Shown here piece by piece: positions 46,984 to 56,004 of a DNA stretch of 64,000 nt (position 1 is its first letter; every line of letters begins with the position of its first letter). This stretch comes from Streptomyces sp. NBRC 109706 (lineage in GTDB: Bacteria; Actinomycetota; Actinomycetes; Streptomycetales; Streptomycetaceae), in assembly GCF_000974485.1 (NCBI RefSeq), contig NZ_BBOM01000014.1, positions 124,001 through 188,000 of the forward strand, read 5' to 3'. Made by a program: the position numbers and the translations under genes. The notes below the pieces were generated by a model that was not told where the DNA came from, did not search any database, and worked only from the letters and a program-made list of their open reading frames with translations.

Positions 46984-48078
46984 TCACGGCGGGTCAGTGG
47001 CGGGAACGCGGATGATCCGGTCGTCCCCTTCGGTAGGATCGCCCCGTCCGTCGGTGTTGTTCGTAATGACCCACAGCGCCCCGTCGCGGGCGACCACAAC
47101 ATCACGCAAGCGCCCGTACTCGTGAACCAACTTCTCGGTAGAAACAGCTAGGTCATCCAGCGGCACCTCACGGAGCCGTTCGCCACGCAGGTTCGCGACG
47201 GCGATAACGTCGCCCACGACAGCGATGCCGCTGGGACTGGCGTCGGCCGGGGGCCACTGCTGCACCGGGTCCGAGAACCCGTCCTGCCCAGCGATGCCCT
47301 CCACTACGGGCCACCCGTAGTTCCCGCCCGGTTCGATGACGTTCAGCTCGTCCCAAGTGTCCTGCCCGAACTCGCTGGCGTACAGGGTGCCCTCCTCATC
47401 CCATGCGATGCCCTGCGGATTGCGATGCCCGTAGCTGTACACGAGCGATCCATCGAACGGATTGTCAGCCGGGATGCCGCCGTTGGGGGTCAGGCGCAGG
47501 ATCTTCCCCGAGAGGGAGTCGAGGTCCTGGGCGCTGGACTGGTCACCGGCGTCGCCAACAGTGGCGTAGAGCATCCCGTCGGGGCCGAACGCGATCCGAC
47601 CACCGTTGTGATAGCTCGCCGCGGGAAGCCCGTCGAGGACGGTCTCAGACTCGCCGAGGGCCAGCGCTCCCGGCTCGCCGGTCAACTCGTACCGGTCGAT
47701 CCGGTTCTTCCCCGCCCCCGTGAAGTAGGCATAGAGGTAGGTGTCGTGTACGGCGATGCCGAGGAGTCCTCCTTCACCCGCCGGCACAACGTCGTCGATG
47801 ACGCCCACCTCGCGGGTGGTGTCGCCCTCGACCTCGAGGATTCGAGCCGTGTCCCGCTCGCTGATTAGAGCCGTGTCGTCGCGGAACGCGACCGACCACG
47901 GTGCGTCCAAGCCTTCCACGACGACGCTGTCTTCCAGGGACGAGGGCGGGGTGGAGGGCGGCGTCCGTGTCGTCGCCGGAGACGCAGGAGTGGCGGGCGG
48001 CTCGGTCGTGCACGCGGCTATGAAGACCAGCACCGCAGCCACCGCGGCGGTGCCGCCGACGGGTCGCGCCGCCCTCAT
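46984..48078 (-). CDS. PQQ-dependent sugar dehydrogenase-like lipoprotein
   Basis: A 364-residue exported lipoprotein. Signal peptide ends VFIAAC with the lipid cysteine at about 23. The six-bladed propeller starts GLDAPWSVAFRDDT and carries GEGGLLGIAV, YHNGGRIAFGPDGMLYATVGD, YSYGHRNPQGIAW and SEFGQDTWDELN, as in soluble aldose dehydrogenases that use PQQ. No PQQ biosynthesis genes are present here. The ATG at 48078 overlaps the upstream SDR stop (ATGA). Confidence 0.88.
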   Translation of the reverse strand: MRAARPVGGTAAVAAVLVFIAACTTEPPATPASPATTRTPPSTPPSSLEDSVVVEGLDAPWSVAFRDDTALISERDTARILEVEGDTTREVGVIDDVVPAGEGGLLGIAVHDTYLYAYFTGAGKNRIDRYELTGEPGALALGESETVLDGLPAASYHNGGRIAFGPDGMLYATVGDAGDQSSAQDLDSLSGKILRLTPNGGIPADNPFDGSLVYSYGHRNPQGIAWDEEGTLYASEFGQDTWDELNVIEPGGNYGWPVVEGIAGQDGFSDPVQQWPPADASPSGIAVVGDVIAVANLRGERLREVPLDDLAVSTEKLVHEYGRLRDVVVARDGALWVITNNTDGRGDPTEGDDRIIRVPATDPP

Positions 48079-48731
48079 CCGCCGACGGTGGTGCGGTAGG
48101 AGCCGCGCTCGGCGTGAATGCGCCACAGCCGCTCGGCGAGCGCCTCCGGAGCGAAGACCGGGTCGCCACCGCCGATGGCGCCGGGGACGACGAGCTGCCC
48201 CACGTGGATGTTCTCCGGCGCCAAGGCGTCATGGAGCATCGCCCCGTACGCCGACTCGCCGGCGAACGCGGTCGAGGTGCCCGCGACAGCACCGTTGGGC
48301 GTCACAGCACTGGCACCGTTCACCAGCAGGATGCTCCCGCGCCGGGACTCGCGCAGCCCGGGCAGTACCCGGGCGACCGCCGTGGCGAGGCCGAGGACGG
48401 AGAACTCCACCGCCGCGGCCAGATCCTCCACGGTCGTCTCCAACACCGGGCGCAGAAACTCAGAGCTGGGCACCGGACTGTACTGGAGCACCTCAACCGC
48501 CCCCAGCCCAGCGGCGGCCGAGTCCAGCGCGTCAGCCAGCGCCGCCCGGTCGCGCACATCCGCCGCGTAGCCACGGGCCCGAACACCGACAGCCTCCAGG
48601 CCAGAGACGAGCCGGTCGAGCCGGTCCCGACCGCGCGAGACCAGCGCGACGGAGAAGCCCTCGCGGCCGAACCGCCGGGCAACTGCGGCACCGAGCCCGG
48701 GACCGGCCCCAATGATCGCGATCGACGTCAT
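48075..48731 (-). CDS. SDR-family NAD(P)-binding protein, atypical active site
   Basis: A 218-residue Rossmann protein starting MTSIAIIGAGPGLGAAVARR. LVNGASAVTPNG is the serine strand, but the catalytic tyrosine region reads GESAYGAMLHDAL, so the YxxxK lysine is absent. It may bind a cofactor without standard SDR chemistry. It heads a three-gene operon with the sugar dehydrogenase and another SDR. Confidence 0.8.
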   Translation of the reverse strand: MTSIAIIGAGPGLGAAVARRFGREGFSVALVSRGRDRLDRLVSGLEAVGVRARGYAADVRDRAALADALDSAAAGLGAVEVLQYSPVPSSEFLRPVLETTVEDLAAAVEFSVLGLATAVARVLPGLRESRRGSILLVNGASAVTPNGAVAGTSTAFAGESAYGAMLHDALAPENIHVGQLVVPGAIGGGDPVFAPEALAERLWRIHAERGSYRTTVGG

Positions 48732-48823
48732 GACGTTCCTTCCTCAGCCGCGCGCGCCGAACCAACCAGGATATCCGGTCACCACAGGCAGCGAACAGGT
48801 CAGACCTCGACCCTAGATGAATG

Positions 48824-49714
48824 AGTCCGATGTCTTCAGTGATCGAAGGCAATCAGCGATCTGGTGATGGGTGCGTCGGTTTGGTGGTTGTGCCAGATTG
48901 CGGCGGCCATCGCCAGGACTCGCTACGCGACGCGGACAGCGACTCCTTCGAAGGTCCGGCGCCGTGCTGTTCCAGGCCGAGTTGTCCGTTGAGGGGGTCG
49001 TTCACGGGCTCGATGAGCCGGCGGACCGACTCGGCAGGCCTTCGCCCAGCCGGGCCTTCTCCCGGTTGAACGAGGGCCGCAGCAGGGTGACACCCTGCCT
49101 GGCCAGGTCCGCCTCGAACTCCTTGGAGGTGAAGACCTTGTCCGCGATCAGCAGTAGCCCGGGCCGGTCGTGGGCCAGGTAATGGGCATGCCGGCCGGGG
49201 TGCAGACCAGGAAGAGGTGCGGGCCCCAGCAGAAGCGGCTGTGCGAGCGGCAGAAGCCGTAGCCCGCCCAGCCGGCCAGGTCTGAGCGTTTGACGGGAGG
49301 TCCGGACCGACCGCATTCCACCGGGGTGGAGTCGGTGATCCATACGTCGTCGACCCAGAAGGCCGTGTCGGCGGCCAGTTCCCGGATGACGCGTTTGATC
49401 AGCGGTAACGCCATACGTAGCCGCTTGCTGTAGCCCGACTGCTGAGGGAGGTAGGGGAACATGCCGGGCAGGTTCTCGCGGGCGAACCGCAGTCAGCGGG
49501 CCTCGGAGTGGAAGCCGAGCACAGCCTGCGCGACCGCCAGGCAGACGAGTTCGGAGTCGCTCAGCCTGGGCGGTCTGCCCATTCACCGGGTGCCTCCAAT
49601 CTGGTCATCGATCTTCACGTACAGTGCGGTCAAGAGGGTGTTCAGATCCTGCGTCACAACATGATCATGAGCACCCTCTCCTCATGCCTGACGACTGGCC
49701 CCAGACATCGGACT
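48824..49714 (-). mobile_element. IS982-family insertion sequence, inactive
   Basis: Bounded by perfect 12-bp inverted repeats AGTCCGATGTCT at 48824-48835 and (as complement) 49703-49714. The single transposase gene starts near 49657 (TQDLNTLLTALYVKIDDQIGG) and shows RPPRLSDSELVCLAVAQA, WITDSTPVECGRS and LLIADKVFTSKEFEADL. Two TGA stops fall where the family has Trp (after GGTR and after HSEAR). A deletion and frameshift around 49180 remove central sequence, and the C-terminal part (IEPVNDPLNGQLGLEQHG) is out of frame. No target duplication is seen. Confidence 0.85.
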
Positions 49715-49910
49715 TACTCGACCAGGCCAACACCCACGTCCCCTACCAGCCGATCTGACCGGAGGGAAAGCGCTCCACTCCGGGGCCTCGTCGACGGCAC
49801 GCAGCGGCGCGACCAACGTCGTTTTCCGGGACCACTTGGGGACCACACGCCAGTCACGACACACGTCAGGTCGCACGCAACACACGCCATGTCGTTCGCC
49901 AGCATTCCTC

Positions 49911-49995
49911 TGAACCGCACATACACCTCCCGCAATGATCTGGGGGTCAAGGGGTCGTGGGTTCAATTCCCGCCGTCCCGACGGCGCTGAAGGCC
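49911..49995 (+). other. attR1/attL2-like site between elements 1 and 2
   Basis: Bases 49940-49995 match 33492-33547 (tRNA-Pro 3' end) with two mismatches. The 5' half of the tRNA is absent, so it is not a gene. The 30-odd bases to its left (from TGAACCGCACATAC at 49911) recur at 60669 with one mismatch, so they derive from an element end. It serves as right end of element 1 and left end of element 2. Confidence 0.8.
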
Positions 49996-50228
49996 GCCCC
50001 CGCGTTCCGGCCTTGGGGACCACCTGGGGACCACCTGGGGACCAGCGCGGCCCGGCCTCCGTGATCGCCCGGCGATCGGGGATGCGGATGCCGCTGAGTG
50101 GTGGTCAGCGAACCATGTCCGGCGATCAGGCGGAGCACGTGCGCCTTGACCCGAGCGTCGGCCATCCTGGTCGCCCACACCGGCCTCGACGGCACCCCCA
50201 CCTCACCGCTACCACAACGGCGAAGCAC
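49996..50228 (-). pseudogene. Integrase C-terminal remnant of element 2
   Basis: The reading frame keeps TRMADARVKAHVLRLIAGHGSLTTTQRHPHP: the final catalytic His box is present but the Tyr nucleophile is replaced by His. The 3' end shares GCCTTGGGGACCACCTGGGG-type repeats with the integrase of element 1 (33645 and 50019), showing common descent. Everything upstream is lost. Confidence 0.75.
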
Positions 50229-50395
50229 GCCTCGTCCTCCACGAGATCGGCCACCTCCACGGCATCCTCTACCGCGAACGCATGCGCCCCGGCACCAACC
50301 CCTTCCCCGTCGAGGAATACCGCGGCACCGGCCGGTCTCGGAATCTCACGGCGAGCCGAAGAGGACGACTGGACAGGTGGAACAGGAGTCGCTGA
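50199..50395 (+). pseudogene. Peptide deformylase-like C-terminal fragment
   Basis: The frame RYHNGEARLVLHEIGHLHGI followed by LYRERMRPGTNPFPVEEYRGTG contains the HExxH zinc motif and the LYxxRM that follows it in peptide deformylases. The N-terminal two thirds, with the other conserved motifs, are missing. It abuts the integrase remnant. Confidence 0.65.
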
Positions 50396-50716
50396 AGCGG
50401 GCTCGTGCCGGAACCGCCGTTGCTCGGGGGCCGCCGCTGGCTTCCCCGCGCGGCGCGCGGGCTTCACAGAGGCGGTAACCGGCCCCTCTCTCCCCCACAC
50501 AGCGCCGAGCCGATCGGGTCCCTGCGGGCACGGGGACGATCTCCGACGGCCGCCCACCGGTATCTGTCCATCTCGGTGAGACGTCAGGCTGCGCCTGGTC
50601 TGGTCGATCATGTCGAGGTGGAGTCGCCGCTTCTCGACATGGCCCACCTCGTCGGGGCGGTGAGCCCCGGAGGCAGTCTCCGCCCTACCGCCGGTGTCCG
50701 CCCGCGCGCTGGGTTG
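50396..50716. other. Intergenic, no gene recognised
   Basis: 321 bp between the deformylase fragment and the lnt stop codon. No frame resembles a known protein; probably recombination scar. Confidence 0.4.
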
Positions 50717-52318
50717 CTACTTCCTTGTCGCAGCGCGGGTGCAATGGACGGCGAGGGCCAGGGCGATGGTTGCGGTCAAGGTGATGGCGGCTTCGGGGAG
50801 GGGGCCGAGGCGGGTGGCGGTGGTGGTGTCGGTGTTGAGCGGGACGGACGCGGTGAGGACGTCGCGGGTCCAGAGCCCGGTGGCGGCGGTCACCGTCCCG
50901 TCCGGGGCGACGATGGCGCTGATGCCGGTGGTGGAGGCGACGAGGGTGGCGCGTCCGTGCTCGACGGCGCGCAGGCGGGACATGGCGAGCTGCTGCTCGG
51001 GTTCGGCGACGCTGCCGTTGCGCATGTAGGTGGCGTTGTTGGTGGGCACGGCCAGCAGGTTGGCGCCGGTGCGCACCGCGTCGCGCACCTGGCCGTCGTA
51101 GGCGACCTCGTAGCAGATGGAGGTCGCAAGCCGGACCGGGCCGGCGTCCAGGCGGACGGGGCCGTCGCCGGGCACGAAGTCACGGGGGACGAGTTGGAGG
51201 TCGCCGAAGCTGCCGAGGAGCCAGCGGGCGGGGATGTACTCGCCGAAGGGCACCAGTTGTTGTTTGGCGGAGTAGGGGCCGGGGCCGTTCTCCGGTGTCC
51301 ACAGCAGGCTGGTGTTGCGGATGCGATTGTCCGGGGCGTCCAGAATGGCACCGACCACGATGGGTGCGCCGACCTCGGCGGCGGCCCGGTTGATGCCTTC
51401 GCGCAGGTCGGGATCGGTGCGGGGGTCGCGGTCGGTGGCGTTCTCCGGCCAGAGCACGAGGTCGGGTTGGGGTGCGTCGCCGGTCCGGATGGCGTCGGCG
51501 AGTTCGCGGGTGGCGGCGATGTGGTTGTCGGCGACCTGCCGGACACGGGCCTGCTCCTCGACCGAGCGTCCCCGCGGCACATTGCCCTGGACGACGGCGA
51601 CCGTGGCCCGCTCCTGTCCGTCTCCCGAGGCGGACGGCACGAACAGCGTGCCGGCGGTGGTCGCCGCCACCGCCGCGAGCAGTGCGACGGCCGGGGCACG
51701 CACGGCGCGCGCGCCCGTGGACGGCGGACGGTGCTGTTGGCGCAGACGCAGCAGCAGGGCGGCCAGGCAGGCGGCGGTGAGCGCGACCAGCGCGCTCACG
51801 GCGGGGGCGCCGCCGACGGCCGCCCAGCCGAGGGTGGGCGCGTCGGCCTGGCTGAAGGCGAGCCGTCCCCAGGGGAAGCCGCCCAGTGGGACGCGGGAAC
51901 GGACCGCCTCGACGGCCACCCACCAGGCGGCCGTCCACAGCGGCCATCCCCGCAGCCGGGTCAGCGGCGGCACCGCGCAACTCGACGCGCCCAGCAGCAG
52001 GGCCTGGACGAGGACCAGCGCCGCCCAGGGCAGCACGCCCAGGTTGGTCAGCCACAGCAGGAGAGGGCCGAAGAAGGCCAGGCCGAAGACCGTCCCCAGC
52101 CCGAAGGCGGCCCGGGGCCGCCGGTCACGCAGCACGAGCAGGAGCATCGCCGGCCCGACGAACGCCAGGGGCCACCAGCCCAGTGGTGGGAACGCGGCGG
52201 CCAGGACGAGCCCGCCCCCCGCCGCCAGGGCGGCGGGGCGGGCACGCCCGGCCGAGCGGGAAGCGCCGGGGAGATCGGGCGACGCGGTATCAGTCGGAAC
52301 GTGGTCAGTCGTGGTCAC
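50717..52318 (-). CDS. lnt: Apolipoprotein N-acyltransferase
   Basis: A 533-residue integral membrane nitrilase-family enzyme that N-acylates the lipoprotein cysteine. Several hydrophobic helices occupy residues about 25-230. The triad is Glu292 in LWPENATD, Lys352 in SAKQQLVPFGEYIP and Cys402 in TSICYEVAYD. The frame is open to TTG 52384, but I chose GTG 52318 (VTTTDHVPTD), which overlaps the ATPase stop by 14 bp. Being coupled to a metal-efflux operon is unusual and suggests horizontal assembly; a chromosomal lnt is expected elsewhere. Confidence 0.9.
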   Translation of the reverse strand: MTTTDHVPTDTASPDLPGASRSAGRARPAALAAGGGLVLAAAFPPLGWWPLAFVGPAMLLLVLRDRRPRAAFGLGTVFGLAFFGPLLLWLTNLGVLPWAALVLVQALLLGASSCAVPPLTRLRGWPLWTAAWWVAVEAVRSRVPLGGFPWGRLAFSQADAPTLGWAAVGGAPAVSALVALTAACLAALLLRLRQQHRPPSTGARAVRAPAVALLAAVAATTAGTLFVPSASGDGQERATVAVVQGNVPRGRSVEEQARVRQVADNHIAATRELADAIRTGDAPQPDLVLWPENATDRDPRTDPDLREGINRAAAEVGAPIVVGAILDAPDNRIRNTSLLWTPENGPGPYSAKQQLVPFGEYIPARWLLGSFGDLQLVPRDFVPGDGPVRLDAGPVRLATSICYEVAYDGQVRDAVRTGANLLAVPTNNATYMRNGSVAEPEQQLAMSRLRAVEHGRATLVASTTGISAIVAPDGTVTAATGLWTRDVLTASVPLNTDTTTATRLGPLPEAAITLTATIALALAVHCTRAATRK

Positions 52319-54383
52319 AGGCGCAGGAGTCTCCACAGCAGCCACCGGCGGACGCGCTTGAGCGACGCTGACCGGACGTAGCAACGGACAGGGGAATCAA
52401 GCCTCGCCCGGCACCCGGCGGAGAGCTTGGCACGGGGATCAGCCGGCTGACGGCGGGGGTCGGGGCGCGCAGCGGCGGGTGGTGGGGAAGGCGGGTGCGG
52501 CGGCCGGCGCGGATGCCGTTGGCGATGACCAGGACTTCGGCCAACTCGTGGGCGGCGACCACGGCGGTAAGGCCCAACACGCCGGTCGCGGCCAGGGGGA
52601 CGAGGGCGACGAGGATCGCGCCGGAGAGCAGCAGGTTCTGGGTGAGGATCCGGCGGGCGGCGTGGGTGTGGGCGATGGCGTCGGGCAGGCGGCGCAGGTC
52701 CTCGCCGAGCAGCGCGATATCGGCGGCCTCGATGGCGACGTCGCTGCCCATGGCGCCCATCGCCACGCCCGCGTGGGCGGTGGCCAGCGCCGGGGCGTCG
52801 TTGATGCCGTCGCCGGCCATGGCCACCGGGCCCTGGGCGGACAGCTCCCCGACGATGCGCGCCTTGTCCTCGGGAAGCAGCTCGGCATGGACGTCGGCGA
52901 TGCCGGCCTCGGCGGCGACGGCCTCGGCGGTGCGGACGTTGTCCCCGGTGAGCATCACCACCCGAATACCGCGCTGCCGCAGGGAGTTGACCGCCTCGGC
53001 GGCCTCCGAGCGGATCTCGTCCCGGACGGCGACGGCGCCGATCAGCGTCGAGTCCCACTCGACGAGGACCACGCTTGAGCCAGCAGCCTGGAGCCGGTCG
53101 ACCTCGCCGGCCAGCGGTCCCGGGGCGATGAAGCCCGGTTTCCCCAACCGGGCCGGGCGCCCCGCCACCATGCCACGCAGCCCGTGGCCAGGAACGGCCT
53201 CGACATCGACCGCCGGTACCCCAGACGGCGCGGCGGTCAGGATCGCGGCGGCCAAGGGATGTTCGCTGCGGGACTCCAACGCGGCGGCCACCTCCAACAC
53301 GCGCCCCTGCTCCTGCCCGGGAGCCGCCAGAGTATCGATGACGGTCGGCTCGTTGCCGGTGAGGGTGCCCGTCTTGTCCAGGGCGACGACCCTGACCGCA
53401 CCCAGCGCCTCCACGGCGGCGCCACCCTTGATCAGCACGCCGGCCCTGGAGCCGGCGCCGATCGCGGCGACCACCGCGATGGGCACGGAGAGCGCGAACG
53501 CACAGGGCGCCGCGGCCACCAGCACCACCAGCGCCCGTTCGATCCACACCTCCGGATCGCCCAGCAGGCTGCCCAGGCCGGCCACCAGCGCGGCCAGCAC
53601 CAGCACCCCCGGCACCAGCGGGCGCGCGAACCGCTCGGCCAGCCGCTGGCCGGCGCCCTTGCGCTCCTGCGCCTCGTGCACGATATGGACCAGGCGGGCC
53701 AGGGAGTTGTCCTCGGCGGTGGCGGTGACGGACAACTCCAACGCCCCGGCGCCGTTGACCGTGCCGGCGAACACCTCCGCACCCGGACCGACCTCGACCG
53801 GCAGCGACTCGCCGGTGACCACGGAGACATCCAGCGCACCGCGCCCGGAGACAACCAGTCCGTCGGTGGCGATCCGCTCCCCCGGACGCACCAACAGCAC
53901 GTCACCGACGCGAAGTTCGTCGGGGCTGACCTCGGTCTCGACGCCGTCACGCAGCACCCGCGCGGAGGGCGGCACCAGATCGAGCAGCGCGCCCAGCCCG
54001 TGCCGGGTGCGGGCCAGGGCGTAGCCCTCCAGGCCCTCGGCTACGGAGAACAGAAAGGCGAGCATCGCGGCCTCGCCGTACTCCCCCAACGCCACGGCCC
54101 CGGCGGCGGCGACGGTCATCAACAGCCCGACACCGAGCCGCCCGCGCAACAGGGCCCGCAGCGCTCCGGGTACGAACGTGGCCGCACCGACCAGCAACGC
54201 GGCCAGCACCAGCCCGATGGACCAGCCGCCAGGCGCCGGCCAGGAGGCCAGCAACAGCACACCGGAGGCGGTCGCGGCACGCAGCTCGATGACCTGCCAG
54301 AGCGCCGCCGGGGCAGCCGAGGACGTTGGGCCGCGTTCGGCGGGCGGCGCGGGGGAATCCGTGCCGCAGCAGGCGTCAGCCAT
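52305..54383 (-). CDS. Heavy-metal P1B-type ATPase (Zn/Cd/Pb-like)
   Basis: A 692-residue efflux pump. Phosphorylation site DKTGTLTG (Asp336), TGES actuator loop, SEHPLA nucleotide motif and GDGINDAPAL hinge are intact. The membrane metal site reads AAPCAF (292-294 APC) in place of the usual CPC. Both termini are cysteine-rich (DACCGTD; GGCCGDSCACDHD) and probably bind metal; there is no HMA domain. A CmtR-like repressor is encoded upstream with an 8-bp overlap, pointing to Cd/Pb/Zn export. Confidence 0.92.
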   Translation of the reverse strand: MADACCGTDSPAPPAERGPTSSAAPAALWQVIELRAATASGVLLLASWPAPGGWSIGLVLAALLVGAATFVPGALRALLRGRLGVGLLMTVAAAGAVALGEYGEAAMLAFLFSVAEGLEGYALARTRHGLGALLDLVPPSARVLRDGVETEVSPDELRVGDVLLVRPGERIATDGLVVSGRGALDVSVVTGESLPVEVGPGAEVFAGTVNGAGALELSVTATAEDNSLARLVHIVHEAQERKGAGQRLAERFARPLVPGVLVLAALVAGLGSLLGDPEVWIERALVVLVAAAPCAFALSVPIAVVAAIGAGSRAGVLIKGGAAVEALGAVRVVALDKTGTLTGNEPTVIDTLAAPGQEQGRVLEVAAALESRSEHPLAAAILTAAPSGVPAVDVEAVPGHGLRGMVAGRPARLGKPGFIAPGPLAGEVDRLQAAGSSVVLVEWDSTLIGAVAVRDEIRSEAAEAVNSLRQRGIRVVMLTGDNVRTAEAVAAEAGIADVHAELLPEDKARIVGELSAQGPVAMAGDGINDAPALATAHAGVAMGAMGSDVAIEAADIALLGEDLRRLPDAIAHTHAARRILTQNLLLSGAILVALVPLAATGVLGLTAVVAAHELAEVLVIANGIRAGRRTRLPHHPPLRAPTPAVSRLIPVPSSPPGAGRGLIPLSVATSGQRRSSASAGGCCGDSCACDHD

Positions 54384-54798
54384 GGCGGGCCGCCCCCTGG
54401 CCGGCTATCTCCGTGTCCTCGGCCCCGTTGTCGTCCCCGGAGCAGGCGTAGTCCTCCGGGCCGCATGCCTCGCCGGACGCGTCCTGGCGGTCGACCAGCA
54501 GCACCAGATCGGCCAGGGCGGCCAGCGCATGGGCCAGCTTGGGGTCGGCCAGCTCGTACCGCACCCGCCGGCCCACCGGCACGCCCCGCACCAGACCGCA
54601 ACCCCGCAGACAGGACAGGTGGTTGGAGACGTTGCCCCGCGTCATGCCCAGCCGCTCCGCCAGATCCGACGGGTAGGCCGACTCCTCCAGCAACATCAGC
54701 AGCAACCGGCGGCGGCTCTCGTCCGCCAATGCCGTCCCGACCCGGGCCAGCGCCGCCGCGTCCACGGCCACAGCGGGGCCGCCCTTCTGTGTGCTCAT
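54376..54798 (-). CDS. cmtR: ArsR-family repressor, CmtR-like Cd/Pb sensor
   Basis: A 140-residue winged-helix repressor. The HTH reads AERLGMTRGNVSNHLSCLRGCGLV; Cys63 and Cys67 (CLRGC) match the alpha-4 metal ligands of mycobacterial CmtR (Cys57/Cys61). Cysteines in the tail (GEACGPEDYACSG) could supply the third ligand. ATG 54798. It probably represses its own operon with the ATPase and lnt, and releases DNA on Cd(II) or Pb(II). Confidence 0.87.
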   Translation of the reverse strand: MSTQKGGPAVAVDAAALARVGTALADESRRRLLLMLLEESAYPSDLAERLGMTRGNVSNHLSCLRGCGLVRGVPVGRRVRYELADPKLAHALAALADLVLLVDRQDASGEACGPEDYACSGDDNGAEDTEIAGQGAARHG

Positions 54799-54859
54799 CA
54801 CACCCACAACGATACAGTCAGCAGTGAATTCAGCAATGGGTGTAACGACGTGGGAGGAG
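54799..54859 (-). promoter_or_regulatory. Probable cmtR promoter/operator
   Basis: The 61-bp gap is AT-rich for this genome. Read toward cmtR it contains TTGCTGAATTCACTGCTGAC, with an imperfect direct repeat of CTGCTGA, the palindrome TGAATTCA and a TGTATC -10-like box. It fits an ArsR-type operator. Confidence 0.4.
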
Positions 54860-55132
54860 TCACGGAGGCGGACTCGACGCCGAAGACGTGACGTGGGGGC
54901 GCAGGAGCGTGGACACCAGCGCATACCCACGCGCCGTCAGCGCGTAGATCACCAGGCGGCCCTCTCGACGAGATACGGCCAGGCCGGCGGTGCGAAGCTG
55001 CCGCAGGTGGTGGGAGACGAGGTTCTGCGCCTGGCCCACGACCCAAGCGAGGTCGCAGACGCAGAGTTCACCACCCTTGGCGAGCGCCTTGGCGTCCGCG
55101 GCTGCTCGTTCCAAGGCGGGCGACGGCGGCAT
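54860..55132 (-). CDS. ArsR-family regulator with ELCVCDL metal motif, N-terminus odd
   Basis: From ATG 55132 the 90 residues include GGELCVCDLAWVVGQAQNLVSHHLRQLRTAGLAVSRREGRLVIYAL, a clear ArsR winged helix with the alpha-3 CxC metal site. The N-terminal helix that should read like LFKALADPTRLRIL is replaced by SPALERAAADAKALAKG; the frame extends upstream (PALLDLPVAEEIRATM) without a normal start. It may be truncated or remodelled. It precedes cmtR by 61 bp. Confidence 0.65.
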   Translation of the reverse strand: MPPSPALERAAADAKALAKGGELCVCDLAWVVGQAQNLVSHHLRQLRTAGLAVSRREGRLVIYALTARGYALVSTLLRPHVTSSASSPPP

Positions 55133-55800
55133 CGTCGCCCGGATCTCCTCGGCGACCGGCAGATCCAGCAGAGCAGGTCGCAGGAATCCCGTCAGGGCCT
55201 ACAAGCACCCGGGGCGCCGGGTGAGGACATGGCTGAGGTTGTTGACCAGGCCGGCCCGATCGACCGGCGCCACGGAGCGAACGGTGACGCCAAAGGGGTG
55301 CGGCGAAGGCCGCCACCAACCTGCTGGCCTCCGCTGAGGACAGCCTCGGAGTCCTCGGGCGCCCAGCAAGTCCTCGACCCGTTACGGGACATTCCACGCC
55401 GACCCATGGCCGCAGCTCCGAACCGACCGGGCGCTGTGGTCGACGCGCGGATCACAAAAAACCTCAGTCGTTCGGGAGGTGCGGTTGTTCGTGCGTGCGG
55501 AATTCAAGGGAGGACCTTCCTTGACACGGCACGCATCAAGGAACTCTCGCAGCGGAAAATCGGCGCGGGGAATCACGGGAAGGGGCCGAACAGAATGTTG
55601 TACGGGTACGGTCGGTGCATTGTCGTCACATCGTCGGGACGTTCACCAAAGGGCGTCGACGAGTGTGGATACGGGGATTTCCGCATTCCTGGAGAATGGT
55701 CGGCGGGCGCGTGCTCGCCCGGCCGAAACATCGGGGAATTCCCATGGCTGTGCCCGCACCCGGAGGGATGCGGCCTCCGACTACGAGGTACGCGTCAGCG
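55133..55800. other. No intact gene; possible decayed sequence
   Basis: 668 bp. Frames on the minus strand just upstream of the ArsR gene show protein-like scraps (RAGLVNNLSHVLTRRPGCL before a stop), possibly the tail of a metal-transporter gene. From about 55440 to 55800 the DNA is less GC-rich than its surroundings and shows no frame I recognise. Confidence 0.45.
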
Positions 55801-56004
55801 TCAGACGGGAACGATGTTCTCGGCCATCGGACCCTTCGGGCCTGACGCGATGTCGAAGGTGACCTTCTGCCCTTCGAACAGCTCGCGCAGGCCTTGGGCG
55901 GCGATGTTGGAGAAGTGGGCGAACACATCGGCGCCGCCGCCGTCCTGCTCGATGAAACCGAAGCCCCTGGCCGCGTTGAACCACTTCACAGTGCCGGACG
56001 CCAT
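55801..56004 (-). CDS. Cold-shock protein, CspA family
   Basis: A 67-residue single CSD protein. RNP1 is RGFGFIEQ and RNP2 DVFAHFS, after [12 protein letters not shown]. It would bind single-stranded RNA and DNA. ATG 56004 has AAAGGAGA about 6 nt upstream. The 5' leader carries a strong palindrome (56032-56054). Confidence 0.95.
   Translation of the reverse strand: MASGTVKWFNAARGFGFIEQDGGGADVFAHFSNIAAQGLRELFEGQKVTFDIASGPKGPMAENIVPV

Noticed and set aside
49935-49981. Second tRNA-Pro gene
   Set aside because: Only the 3' half of the tRNA is present; it cannot fold into a cloverleaf, so it is an att duplicate.
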